A stretch of 64,000 nucleotides of DNA from Eucalyptus grandis (taxonomy: Eukaryota > Streptophyta > Magnoliopsida > Myrtales > Myrtaceae): NCBI RefSeq assembly GCF_016545825.1, contig NC_052620.1:7130001-7194000 (forward strand), given 5' to 3'. The translations under genes and the position numbers were made by a program. Under the pieces are notes generated by a model. That model ran no database searches. It was given only the letters and a program-made list of their open reading frames with translations, and was not told the origin of the DNA. Below are positions 10,177 to 22,135 of the stretch, piece by piece (position 1 is the stretch's first letter; each line of letters starts with the position of its first letter).

Positions 10177-10640
10177 AGCAATTGGAGGTGGTTATTTGGA
10201 AGGAAGTGCAGCGAAGAGGGTAGTCGGGATCATTTCGGTCCCTATACAGAGAAAGATATGACGGGGAGATGTGTGTTTCTAGATTTAGGTGAAATTTATT
10301 ACCCTTCATCTTTAGTGGGCTTAACAATGAAAAAGAAAAAAAGAAAACATATGATCTTATGACACGGATTAATTTTGTCTATCATATGACCGACATGAAG
10401 GATTTTTCTTTTTCTTTTTTGTTCAATTTAAGAAGCTAGTGATTGCGAAATGGGGAAAGAAACACAAATCGAGTCTTCGAGGTGGGGGATTTTTTTATTT
10501 TATTTTATGGTTATGGATATTAACATTTTCCGACATATGGACCGTTTAGAAAAATGAATTAAAGAAGATTTTTTATTTTCTAATTAACGAAAAATCTATT
10601 CTTAAATTATAAAAAAAAAAACATTTTTCCAAAATAAGGC
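10177..10640 (-). other. Upstream region of the truncated P450, duplicated
   Basis: Matches the upstream region of P450 gene 1 (18111-18600) and of the orphan copy at 26105-26560: 'ggtggttatttggaaggaagtg', the TATA area (here decayed to ctatacagag), then AT-rich sequence with the 'gtgattgcgaaatgggg' landmark at about 10440. No other gene is present. Confidence 0.65.
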
Positions 10641-10649
10641 TAGAAATCA

Positions 10650-11329
10650 ATGCTTGAGCCCTTGGACGCCAACATTTGTTCTTGGCTCTTTGTAGCAAAT
10701 TCGAGTCAAGAGGTCGGGGGCAAGTCTATTGAGGTCAAGCCTAAGTCCAAAGAGGTCATGTTCAAAATCTCAATTCCCAAGCTCAAGTCAACAAAGGTGG
10801 TGCTTGAGACACTAGCACCTGAGTCCTCGACACCTAAGTGCAGGTCCCCAAAGTCCAAGCCTAGTACCTTTGTACCATTACTCAACTCATTGGTGCCCCG
10901 ACCCTAGTCCATAGAGGCTAAGCCTAAGAGTCAAGATTTAGCATGTGCTCCTCAGTCCATGAAGGTTGGCCTTGGCTTTACAAAAGTGGGGCTCGGGACC
11001 CTAAAACCCATGCCTGAATCCCTAGAACTCGAGCCCAAGTCCAAGTCCAACAAGGCCAAGCCCCAAACACTTGCTCATGCTTGGATCTCTCACACTTGAG
11101 TCGGGTCCATTGAGGTCGAGGCCCAAGAACCCAATGCCTGTGTCTGGGTCACCAACACTTGGGCTTGAGTCCATCAAGACTAGGTCAAGACTCCCAAGCT
11201 CGTGCCTTAGTCCCCAAACTCCAACTTGGGATGTTAATGCCCATGTCTTGATCCCCACGCATGAGCTCAGGCCCATCGAGGTCAGGTGCTAAGTGCTTGA
11301 GCCCAAGTGTATCAAAGTCAAGCTCAGGA
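10650..11329 (+). repeat. Degenerate word-repeat ('cccaagtccatcgaggtc' type), left part
   Basis: C- and G-rich DNA made of loosely repeated words such as gagcccaagtcc, ccatcgaggtcgag and cccatgcctgagtcc, with no fixed period. Low-complexity frames are open on both strands (10650-10907 plus, 11276-11022 minus) but show no domain. It resumes at 14581 after an inserted element. Confidence 0.6.
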
Positions 11330-14300
11330 TGTCACGCCCCGATCCTCATGGATGCGCCCATCCTTCTACTTGGTCGATTTTAAAGTGCGATATCACAAGA
11401 CTAAGTATCGCCGACCCTTTTTGTTTATTATGCATGTGGAAGCAGTTATAAATCCCCAGACGATAAAATAATGGGATAGAAAAGCAGGCCATATTTTTCA
11501 TATTGAAATTCAGTACCGCACTTTTATTAACAGACAACTTATAGTATATTTATAATACTATTCACAAAGCATACTTGTCTCACACCTATCTACATTAAGA
11601 CAGGGGTTCACAAAAAGGGATGGGATCTCAATCCACATCCGGTTGTACTCAAGATCCCTCTCTGGGTCATCTTCGCTTCAAAACCTTTCTCCTCCTCGGG
11701 TTTCACATCGTTGCTCTCCTTCTTAGGTTCCTCCTCCTTGGCTCCCCCTTAGGGTCCTGAAATGGTTATTCAATAACCAATGAGACCACATCTCAGCGAG
11801 TTCTACCCCCTAAGACCCGATTAGTAAGAAAATATGCCTTGAGGGCTGCCTAAGCACATCATGGGTCAGAGGGCTTACCTTTGCCTCAGTTTCCTTCCTG
11901 CAAGTCAATTCAAATAATAAATACTGACAATCATAACATCCAATCAATCATATCGACTTAACGATCAATCGACTAAGTCGATTACATGTCATCAAGACCA
12001 TCACATAGTCATCCCGACTCTTCATTCTTGACTCTGAATCACGACCCTATAGACATAATTTATTTTTAGTGGAATCACGGCCCCACTCGGCAAATTTAGA
12101 CTAAGTGGAATCACGGCCCCACCTGGCAATCTTTAATCCAACTCACAACCTCACACAGTTACTTTCCCTTCAAGTACCGACATTTTCCCAATTTTGGGAT
12201 AAATTCCCATATTCACCAATCTCACTCAAATTTCACAATCTAATACTCGGATAAATAAATAGAAAGCACCATTGGAATTAGCACAAAATTTCGGTCGTCG
12301 GCTATTCCAACCTATTTTCCGGAAAATAATTAATTAATTAATTAATTACCGAAAATATTAAATAAATGCAATAAATCCAACTTAGGCCCATTATAGCCTA
12401 ATTGGAAGCCGATACGAGCCCGGAAAATTACCGAGACTTGCTCAATAAATACCATGACCTATTTCCTTGCTACCTACACTATTCAATTGCCTAACATGCA
12501 TCAATAAGTCTCTAATTTAGTTACTCTAATCTAATCTATCCACCTAATTACACTTAATTAAATTTAATTGACCCCTAAGCATAATTCACCGACTAATAAG
12601 GGATTAGTGAGCAAAACTCACTTAATAAGAGCGAAGACCAGATCACCGCGACGGCAACGCGACGGTGGCCGAAATTGGACTTTCAACGACACCGGTGGGC
12701 TTGGACCAAGCCTTAAGACTTGGGCCCCACAAATCTCAGCCCAACTAAGATTTGTTTTAGCGTTGGACTAGGCTAGCTCTTGCACTAATACTTGGGCTTT
12801 TCTATTTTGAAAATGGGCTGACTTCGCTAGGCTTGAAGACTTCAACTGGGCCGAGAACAGGCTGGGCCCAAAGTTGCAAACTAAAACTTGCTGGGCTTCA
12901 TTGGACTAGGCTTCAAGAGGGCTGAAATACAATTGAACTGGGCTTGCGAAATTCACTTGGACCTCAATTGAGTTACTAGGCTCCCGGACGCTGAAGCTGC
13001 TGGATTTCTCGGTCTGCTTCGTGGACGGTGGGCTTCTGGCTTCACTGGGTTGACGGGCGCGGCAAAAAAGGAGAAGCAACTTCGGTGGTTGCTGTTGATG
13101 ACCGAAGGAAAGGGCAAACAGAAGTTCGTTCGATGGGCGTGTGGGGAAGGCACCAATTGAAGGCTCACGGCCAAATGGCAGCAAAACAAGGATGCTCGGT
13201 CAACCACTATGTTTTGGTGGACTTGCTACTGTTGACTGAAGGAGTTCAGGCCATGGACGTGTGGAGTTGCTGAGTGGGTCGGTGAGTGTGTTGGCGCGGA
13301 CGGTTGACAGCAGCTTCTACCGTGAGTTGTCTCAACCGAGTGGAGCTGGATGAAGCGCAGCAACTTCAGTCAACACTTGGGGACTTCGCTTGAAGGAATT
13401 CACTGCAGTTGACCAAGAAGGCAAAAGATGGTGGAGCGGGGTGAGCTGGCCGTGCGAGAGGGGGCAAGCGGCGAAGGAAGAGCGAGGGATTGTGGGGTTG
13501 AGTCTTCGGTGGAATTGCAGAGAAGTTGGACGCTCAATGGACTTGGAGTTTCGCTGGTTCTGCCCCCTTTTCGCTGGTCAGGCGCGATTTTGAGGATAAG
13601 AGAGAATGGAGGGCTCCACCAAGGCTTGATATTTTTCAATCTTGCTCTCTAAGATTTATCCTAGGCCAAGTATAACCCATGGCCTCCAATGAACCACCAA
13701 GACACTCTCCATGACCTTCCAATTGGTCAAAAATAGCTAGTACGAGGGGGAGTCACGAATTTTGGTACAATCCTCTCTCAATTGGATATCAATCCTTGCT
13801 CGATTAAATCTCAATTGATCTTTACAAAAATCAATTAGTACTTCAATGCTTTAGTTGACAATTTTCCTCCTTCAATAATCCATCATACTTCTCAATTTTG
13901 AAATCGAAAACTATCTTCGACATTTTCTGTACAAAAATAACCCAGCGACGACTTTTTCCCAAAAAGTGTCAAGTGTCAGAAAAATCTTCTGAGACTGAGT
14001 CAATACTCCTAGAATAAATTATGACATGATAGAAACTTCAATTTCTGAAATCGGACTCGAATTCGTGGTTAATTTCAACTTGGCGTATTTTTTGTGTGAC
14101 CTACACTACCGAGTAGTTTTCAGAACTTTTTAGGGCAGATGACCCGTGGTCGATTTTCTTCGAGCCACTATGAACCCACTCGACTCATTGACAACTCTCG
14201 ATTGTCGTGAAAATCCCGATGATCCAAATATGGACACAGGGTACCAAAAATAATAAGAAAATCAGTCTAATGCCAGTCGACAAGAATTTTCTAATTTAGT

Positions 14301-14580
14301 GGTGTCACCCACGATTAGCCATACATCTCTGTTGAACCAGTCTATCTCTGATTTCAAATCTATTTTTAACTATGCTGTAATGACCTCTAAAGATGGACAC
14401 GGTAGAGAAGCTTATTCATGATCGAGTTTTCAAGTCTATTGCCTTAAAATTCCTTAATAATTTCCCCATATAGTCTAGTGATCTCGAGAGTGATCGGCTC
14501 TGAGAATAACCCTATAAGCACGTCAATGAAATGCCCAATTTATTCAGTAAAAGGCAGAATTGAAAAATCTGGATGTCACA
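11330..14580 (-). mobile_element. 3.25-kb LTR-like element inserted in the word-repeat
   Basis: The plus-strand ends are TGTCACGCCCCGATCC at the left and GGATGTCACA at the right, giving imperfect inverted termini TGTSACRYCC with TG...CA. Read on the minus strand it has an AT-rich first kilobase, a GC-rich block (about 13650-12600) with spurious ORFs on both strands, and an AT-rich tail, the same plan as E1. The flanks on both sides are the same word-repeat, which supports an insertion. The flanking pentamers cagga and cgaga match poorly. There is a small direct duplication of 'gtggaatcacggccccac' at about 12069 and 12111. No gag or pol is seen. It may be a solo LTR. Confidence 0.45.
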
Positions 14581-14720
14581 CGAGACCTCATTGCTCATGC
14601 TCAAGTCCCCATGCACGAGATTGGGTCCCTTACAATCGAGCCTGGATCACTAGGCTTGGGTCCATTGAGGTCAAATCCAAGACCTCAACTACCCATGTGC
14701 AAGTTACCATGGCTCAAATA
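14581..14720 (+). repeat. Degenerate word-repeat, right part
   Basis: Continuation of the 10650-11329 repeat ('gctcaagtccccatgcacgag', 'ccattgaggtcaaatccaag'). Confidence 0.55.
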
Positions 14721-14785
14721 GTATATTTTTATTTAGGAAAGCCAAATTATATTTTCCTTTCCAAACTTAGGAAAATGCTTTCCGG

Positions 14786-14786
14786 C

Positions 14787-14833
<47 letters not shown>

Positions 14834-14834
14834 G
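14786..14834 (+). repeat. (TTTA)n microsatellite
   Basis: About twelve TTTA units. Just downstream, 14902-14919 (CACAAAACAAATGGAACC) resembles the right terminus of the MITE family at 26751-26977, so the microsatellite may lie inside a decayed MITE. Confidence 0.9.
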
Positions 14835-14934
14835 TTTCAGCCAAACCTAGAAAAGTGAAAATGGTTTCTTGAAAAATAATTTTTTAGAAATGTAATATTT
14901 TTCACAAAACAAATGGAACCAAAGTTTAAGATGA

Positions 14935-15468
14935 GACACATGGAAACATCGTGACGTCATTCAGGTGCTCACCAAGCCAAGTCCAAGGTCCAGCCATGCA
15001 AATCTGGTGCTTGGCACCTGGCATGAGTGGAGAGGCTTTCTCATGCAGTGGCCGGAAGCCCAACCTGGTGAACAGGGCGCCGAACCTTGTTCAACCTTCC
15101 CACTGGATGTCTCATACATGGGCATCCAATAATGGTCCTCCAGATCCCCGAAGATCTTGACTATTTTGCTTCAATTCGACCTTCGATTCTAATTGGTTCT
15201 TTTCCGGAATTGGCGAAACCTCTTAGACATCAAACACAAACATAATACTCTAAACTGTAGTGAAGAAATTAAAAAATCCCTAATATCCACGTGTCTCAAA
15301 TTCCTTTATTTGAATTTCATTCATAAGATAATAATACTTCAAAAATTAAACTAAAACTTCATTGCAAATTTGTATGCAATCCATTTGGTGACTAACGCCA
15401 CAAGACTTCGTGATAAAATCAAACTTATTTTTGAGAATTCAATCATCCATCGAAAAGTTACCTCTTTT
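14935..15468. other. Intergenic DNA downstream of P450 gene 1
   Basis: 14950-15160 has higher GC and a minus-strand frame open for about 69 codons (roughly 15157-14948) that I do not recognise. 15180-15468 is AT-rich and is the likely 3' untranslated region of the P450 on the minus strand. Confidence 0.4.
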
Positions 15469-18110
15469 TCACTCACTCAAACGGTACCTAGGCGTGACCA
15501 CCAAATGGTTAGCTCTAGAAGCAGTGAGCCCAAACTCCTCGGTCATGTCAAGCTCACTCGGTGATATGCCACCAGGAAGGTCCCAATCAAAGCAGTGTAC
15601 TAGTTGAGCAAGCACAAACCGCACCACGGTCAAGCCGAGTTGAATCCCAGGGCACCCCCGGCGGCCCGCCCCAAACGGTAGGAGCTGAAAATCATGTCCC
15701 ATAACGTCCACGCTCAACCCTAAGAATCTTTCAGGTATGAACTCTTCCGGATTGTGAGTAGTCCACACTTTTGGGTCCCTTCCGATGGACCACACATTCA
15801 CAATGACTGTCGACTTCGAGGGTATATGGAAGCCGTTCACTGTGCAGTCCTCAGTCGCCTCGCGGGGAAGCAAAAACGGAGATGCCGGGTGAAGCCTCAT
15901 GATCTCCTTGATGACCATGTTTAAGTAGTGCAAGCCCTCTAAATCCGATTCCTCTACTGCTCTATTCATTCCCACGGCTTTCTCTAGTTCATCTTGGAGC
16001 TTTTTCATTACACTAGGATGTCTTGTAAGTTCGGTTATTGCCCAGTCTATTGTTGTCGCTGAAGTGTCCATCGAAGCCGACAACATGTCCTGCATGTAGA
16101 AACATATCGTGGTTCACACACACACATAAATATATATATTTGCTAGATATCAAGATTCACGATAACAAGTATCTTGATGGCACTTATCAGGCATATTTAC
16201 ATGGGACTAAGTCATGGATGTTACAAGAAAAATTAGTGCATTGAAAAGATAAACTTCCTAAATAAGTTACCTAGCAAGCACATTTAAAGAACCTTTCTAA
16301 CAAAATCAATGTTTCAATTGAATCCATCAAGAATGTACTTATGTGGTCGTAAGTACAAAATTCCAGTAAGAATATACCAAGATAATTGAAAATATAAACA
16401 ACTTTTTTTTTTCATGTTATATTTGATGTTTATGATGGAAATTATAATCTCAACTAGCTATTCCCTTCATACACGAATCAACTTATTGAAATCCTTATGG
16501 AAATATGGACTATGAATCACTTATTAATGAATAAATTTTGTTGTCTCTAGCACTTTCTGTTTCTTAGTTGACAAAACATTATTGACCGCTCCACCTCTGG
16601 TGCTTGAAAGAGACAAGCACATGTAATTTAAGGAAGAGACAATAATTTCTCTGTGGTGATCCTTAACTTCTACATCTTGTATATGACGCACTTTGGCTGA
16701 TTGGTAGATAGACAACACAGGCTTCCAAGATTCGCTGACACCGTCTGCTCACAACAACATTTGAAGAAGCTAACAAGACTATCTGTTTGGGCAAAATTAT
16801 AGTTAAAACATATGTAATGATTACTAATTATTAACTATGTACAAGAAATATAGACAAATTATTATTGCTTAGAAATGCCATTAGGACTTGCAGATCTTAG
16901 ATAAAAGAGAGGATGAGAGGAGGAAACCAATTCACATGCTTCATAAAAAAAAATTCTGGACATAACTGTTGAAAAGTTAAAATTCGCCTAAAAAATTTAT
17001 TTATAAAGTGAAATGACAGATCTTTTCAGATGTTTCAATACGATGGCCCGTAAACTAAAATCTCTTTTTATACTTCATCAAATTGCCTTGGAATCAATTT
17101 TGCTCCCTAATTACTGAACTAGTGGGATCCCTGTTCTAATAAATTTTCCACTCCGACGTATGCTTAGATAATTGAACAGTGTTAAGGTTCCAGAGATAAT
17201 CGTTAATCTAGGTACGAAAAATTGATTAATTACCAGAATTATGGCTTTGATATGGGACCTGTCGATATGGTACTCTCCCTCGTTCAATCCCATGATGCCC
17301 AACATAACATCCACAAAATCTTTGCTCTCTCCTTCCTCTTTCTTAGCCTTCATGTGCTCGTCAATAATCTTCTCAAAGAAGGCATCGAACACTTTGCTTA
17401 CGGCTTTCATGCGTTTCGTCAACCCCTGAAGATCAAATCGTGCTAAATAAGGAACATAGTCACCGATGTTCGGTGTCGCGCCCAACACCACCCCTTCCTG
17501 CATCACGGCCATGAACTCGTCAAACTCCTTGTCCATGTACTTCTTCCCGAAGATCATTCGACAACTCATATCGGCACTTAGCGAAGAGATCTTGGCGCTC
17601 AAGTCAATGGCTGTGTGGTCGTGAGCCGCGTCTTTGAGAAAATTCACAAGCAAGCCGACCTCCTCTCTTCTCATGGACTTAAAGGAATTGATTTTTGCAT
17701 TGCTAAGGAGCTCCAAAGTGCACATCTTTCTGATGTTCCTCCAATACGGGCCATACGACGAGAATGCCAAGCTCCTTTGCTCATAAGAGATGTGCTTCGA
17801 GGCCTCATGGGGTGGCCGGCCTGCGAAAACAATATCATGGGTCTTGAGGAATTGCTCGGCCACCTCGGGCGATGAGACAACAATCGTGTGCACGAACCCG
17901 AGGCGTAAGTGCATGAGGGGTCCATATTTTTTAGCTAATTTGTGAAGATCATGGTGAGGGTTTTGTCCTAACAAAGGGAGGTTTCCAAGAATTGGATACC
18001 CTCTTGGACCAGGAGGCAATTTCTTCTTGCTCTTTTTTTTTCCATAGCAAAGCTCGCAATAGGAGATGAGCAATCAAAGCGAAGGAGAGTGTTAACCAGA
18101 TCCAAGCCAT
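15469..18110 (-). CDS. Cytochrome P450, CYP736A-like (gene 1), one-base frameshift near start
   Basis: A class II microsomal P450 of the CYP71 clan, expected to be anchored in the ER membrane and to hydroxylate a small molecule with electrons from NADPH-P450 reductase. The substrate cannot be told. Exon 1 is 18110-17234, the intron (GT-AG, 1144 bp) 17233-16090, and exon 2 16089-15469. Visible landmarks are the N-terminal anchor, PPGPRG, the I-helix motif ASMDTS, ExxR (E-I-M-R in KEIMRLHP), PERF and the heme loop [11 protein letters not shown] with the cysteine ligand. Exon 2 has the same length (621 nt) as in gene 2. Exon 1 is 877 nt, one more than a multiple of three. The extra base lies in a run of nine A (about 18042-18050) just after the anchor, where gene 2 has an in-frame AAAACACAG. 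As written, the ATG frame ends soon after and the rest reads in another frame. It is therefore either a young pseudogene or an intact gene with a homopolymer error. It lacks two residues (R-G) after FDE compared with gene 2. Confidence 0.85.
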
Positions 18111-18170
18111 TTTGGTGGTGGTTATTTGGAAGGAAGTGGGGTGAAGATGGTGGTGGAGATAAGTTCATTG

Positions 18171-18180
18171 CATATATAGA
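18171..18180 (-). promoter_or_regulatory. TATA box of P450 gene 1
   Basis: The minus strand reads TCTATATATG about 60 bp upstream of the ATG. It is conserved in the orphan promoter copy at about 26163-26172 and decayed in the copy at about 10240. Confidence 0.6.
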
Positions 18181-18965
18181 TACAGATATGATAGGTAGAT
18201 GTGCTAGATTTATTTTTTATTGCTTTTTAGTGGGCCCTTCAACAAGATTCCGAAGAAACATCGTGCACTATATACACTATATATTAATTAAGATATACTG
18301 AAGAGTATTTCAACACTGTAAAAGAACATCTTTCCTCGCAAAGAGGATTGATTTTGTCAATCAAATAAATAAAATAAGCATGTTTAATATTTTTTTTTCC
18401 TGATATGTGAGCGACATGAATGATGAAAAAGTTAGTGATTGCGAAATAGGGGAACATACACAAGTGATGTAGTCTTCGACGTTATTAGTTCTTTTCATTT
18501 TATGTTTACAAATTTTGGGAAATTTTTAGCAACATATGACTAAAATAAATGTGTTTAATCTCCCTGAATGCATGCAAACCTCCTGTTCCGAAGAGTGGTA
18601 TACGTTGGCCCTAAAGGTTACATTAAATAGGTAAAGAATGATTTAAACATGGAATCCATTTTATCGCATTCAAACCTGACAATGGATTACTTAGCCAATC
18701 TAGATATTTTATTTAATGTTAAAATTGTTTCAAGTTTGAACCTAAAAGCCAATCCAAGATAATTTATAGATAAGCATAGACTTAAATTTTCCAGATGCCC
18801 CTCGAGTAAGTTCCCTCGAGTAAGTTTTGGACTTTGAATTTTGATGACTTGGGGGACACGGATATATTCTCTTGACTGAAGCGAGAATCGACCAAGGAAA
18901 GTTAATTGAAGAAAAAAGTCTCAAATTTGAACTTCATTCCCTGATTCCCCTTGGTCTTGGACTTC
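18181..18965. other. P450 gene 1 upstream region
   Basis: AT-rich intergenic DNA. The first ~420 bp matches 26180-26600 with substitutions and small indels. No gene is seen. Confidence 0.5.
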
Positions 18966-19154
18966 CCCTGGCGGTGCTGGTAGTTGATATCACGTGGTGC
19001 TGGTAGTTGATGTGCGTGTGTATATATATCACTATATATATATAGGGTTTCTCTTGATATATATTACATGGTGCTGGTAGTTGATGTGTGTAGATATATA
19101 TTACATGGTGCTGGTAGTTGATGTGTGTGTGTATATATATATATATACACACAC

Positions 19155-19187
<33 letters not shown>

Positions 19188-19899
19188 TGTATGTATGTAT
19201 GTAGGGTTTGTTTTTTGTGTGTCAAGCTGGCAAGTGCTGGTACCTGATTTGCGTAATATATAGTAGGGGTGTGCAAAATACCCGGGAACCGTCCGGACCG
19301 CCTGGCCAGACCGAAACCGCCCCGGAACCGGCGGTTCTTGAGGGAACCGGTCCGATTCCCGGTTCCAATTTATGGGAACCGGTGGGTACCGGTCCGGTTC
19401 CCGGTTCCATGGGCGGATCCACCTGCCCGCCCACCTGGACCGGACCGGAACCTTTTTAATATTAAAAAAAATTACTAAAAGAAATCATATATCTCATCTC
19501 ACTCCCTTCGTCTTCGGCTCCTAATCCTATCACCATTTCATTGCGTTTACTTCTCCGCCATCCGCATCTCCACGTACTTAAATTTGGTTTTTCTTTCTTT
19601 GGCTTGCTTTGATGTCACGTAATCGTTTTATGTTGAAAAACAAAATTGTTTCATGTCAAGATTGGTTCCATGGATCCACCCGGGAACCGGACCGGACCGA
19701 CGGTCCAGTTCTCGGGTGGATCCATGCAACAAACGGTGGATCTCGATTCCAATTTTTCGAACCGATCCTTAGTGGGCGGTTCCCGGTTCTAGGTCGGGAA
19801 CCGCCCGCCCAGACCATGCACACCCCTAATATATAGTTGATGTGCGTGTGTGTATAGGGTTTGTCTTGATATATTACTTGGTGCTGGTGGTTGATGTGC

Positions 19900-19945
<46 letters not shown>

Positions 19946-19990
19946 GGTTTGTCTTTTGTGTGTGTCAAGCTGGCAAGTACATAGCATTAA
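18966..19990 (+). repeat. Local repeat cluster around GGTGCTGGTAGTTGATGTG with TA/TGTA microsatellites
   Basis: The word GGTGCTGGTAGTTGATRTG recurs near 18973, 18997, 19071, 19107 and (one change) 19881. Each copy is followed by (TG)/(TA) runs and a 'gggtttgtctt' word. Included are TA/TGTA microsatellites at 19130-19204 and (AT)n at 19899-19943. A hAT element is inserted in the middle. Confidence 0.75.
19264..19828 (+). mobile_element. Non-autonomous hAT element (565 bp)
   Basis: Perfect 12-bp terminal inverted repeats TAGGGGTGTGCA / TGCACACCCCTA, flanked by a perfect 8-bp TSD ATATATAG (19256-19263 and 19829-19836). Inside the ends it is rich in CCGGTTCCCGG-type palindromic words typical of hAT subterminal regions. 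There is no transposase. The 8-bp TSD and terminus assign it to the hAT superfamily. Confidence 0.92.
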
Positions 19991-20167
19991 ATACAACCAT
20001 ATAGAATGATTTATATGGCGTGACAGAAACAAAATGACAATATAGAGGCTTGTCTAAGGATAAAGGAGAAAGAAATAAAATAAAGGCAAATAAATTTTTT
20101 TAGTGTGCATGTCGAATTAATGGAATCAAGTGAAGGGAATTTTTTATGAATAGAGTTTCTTTGTTGA

Positions 20168-20203
<36 letters not shown>

Positions 20204-20287
20204 TGTATGTATGTATGTATGTACGTACGTACGTACGTAGGTACGTATGTACGTATGTACGTATGTATGTATGTATGTATGTATGTA
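20168..20287 (+). repeat. (GTAT)n/(GTAC)n microsatellite
   Basis: About 120 bp. GTAT units flank a central stretch of GTAC units and GTAC/GTAT alternation (about 20220-20262). GTAC is self-complementary, so this part can fold on itself. Confidence 0.9.
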
Positions 20288-20329
20288 TTTTATAACTTTC
20301 TTGAAAAACATAATATTTCACTCTATTGC

Positions 20330-22135
20330 ATTGTATATAATAAGTAGTCTATTTTACTACGCATAACGCGTCCCTACTAATTATATTTTTATTTAGATTG
20401 AAATTTTAATAGATTTTCCTTTAATATTTTTCTTTTATTGGAAAGAATATTAGAATTTAATTTGCAGAAGAAAAGAATCGTTGAATGCATTTGGGGTCTA
20501 TTTGATAACGCGCATAATAGTATTTGATTCTATATGATTCTATTTTATTATTCCCCGAAAAAAAAAAAAAATCCATTTAGTTACTTTTTGTTCCTAGAAA
20601 CAACTTCAGAATCAAGCCCAAATCATTTTTTCCCTTTTTCTTTTCTTCGTTTTTTTTTTTTTTACTTTTTCTCTTCCTCTTCTTCTTCTTGTAGCTGGTG
20701 GCTATGGTAGCTAGATAAAGTCTAACGATCTCACTAGAGCCTCATCGGCCCTCAGCAAGCCTCGTTGTGGCTTGGCGAGTTTCCCGAGGCTAATGACCTC
20801 ATTAGCTCTCGTATGGCCAATTGTGGCTGGTGATTGGCTAGAGGAAGAAGAAGAGAATGAAAAAGAAAAAAAAAAAAAAAGAAAAACGTAATAATGTTAT
20901 TTAAAAAATTAAAAGAAATTCTAAGTTATAAAAAAATTTGAGAGTCCTACAAAATGCATTTCTATTTTGGAAATTGAAATTTTGCACAATTACCATATAC
21001 TTTTAAATGGTCATGAACTCATCTAGGAAGCAAAATTTAAGAAAACTATTTATGAGTAGAAATTGTTCTAAAAAACATAATGGTTACCAAACACACCATT
21101 GATGTCAAAAAGTCACATTTACTATAATACATTAGATTTATGAACATTCACAAGGATAAAATAGTCGTAAAGATATAACAAAATTCATTTTCCTTCTTTT
21201 CTCTTGTTTGACTAAATATGAAATGATCAAACTCCCTTCATTCCTTTCATTTCTTTCATAAACATCCAAACAATAATAAGATCAAACCTTCTTTCTTTTC
21301 TTTTCTTTTCTCTCTTGAGCTCATCATCCAAACATTTTATATTATCTTCTAATTACTCCATTCAAACTAAGTGTTCATTGCACAAACTTTGAAAATTAGG
21401 AACAAAATATACACACACAAAAAATTAGAGGAACAAGTGTTACAAATTATACAAAAAAATAGGTTAACATTTTACTTATTTCTACCGAGAAGTTTCCTTG
21501 TTGTTTACCAGGTTTCTAATGATATGAAAATTGAAATTTTCTGTGCAGACCTTGAAAATGTTGGTCGACGCAGATTTGTCACAAAACCCAACTTCGATGT
21601 ACTTTGGAGGTTGCTTTCAAAAGCAAAATCCTTGCACTGATCTAGGAGGCTGGGAAATCAAACTCAAATCGAATTGAATCCCTATAGGAGACCTTTTGTT
21701 CGACCATGTAAAGAAAACACCTTGTAATTAATTCCTCTAATTGTTCATTTTTTATCTTTCACGTGCCAACGTGCTTACCTGCATTGGCCTCAATGGGAAC
21801 TTTCCTAGCTTGAATATACTGAGGTGAGGGAGATACACCTAAATACTAAATTAAAAAGCCGCGTAGTAATGGGTAAAAGTGGAACGCGCTGTATATATCG
21901 AACTTGTACATAAGAAATGGCATATCCCATCTACAGTTTAAAAGCGGGGCCAAAGAGAGAATTTCTCTGACATTGGTTGTGGCTTTTTCTCTTTTGGTTC
22001 ACACTTCTCCATCGGAGATTTTGATGACTTTTCTTCTGAGAGGCCTTGCGTGTTTTTTCTGTTTGTCTTCAAAAGGAATGGGCGGCCGTCATTATGTCTT
22101 CTTGTCCGTTCATTGACGCATTGATTAAGAGATTA
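20330..22135. other. Upstream region of P450 gene 1 duplicated at 26600-27840
   Basis: It aligns in order with 26600-27840. Shared blocks include 'actacgcat', 'gaagaaaagaatc...gaatgcattt', 'accgagaagtttccttgttgtttac', 'ttcgatgtactttggaggttgctttc' and 'aaaagcggggccaaagagag'. Open frames here (21371-21640, 21904-22116) are not preserved in the other copy, so I do not call a gene. Confidence 0.7.
20493..21097 (+). mobile_element. MITE with GGGGTCTATTTGATAAC-type ends
   Basis: Imperfect inverted termini (left GGGGTCTATTTGATAAC; right, inverted, GGTGTGTTTGGTAAC). At the homologous site of the duplicated upstream region a shorter MITE with related ends sits at 26751-26977, so the insertion is older than the duplication. 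The interior holds a T/C-rich and A-rich low-complexity segment. Confidence 0.5.
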
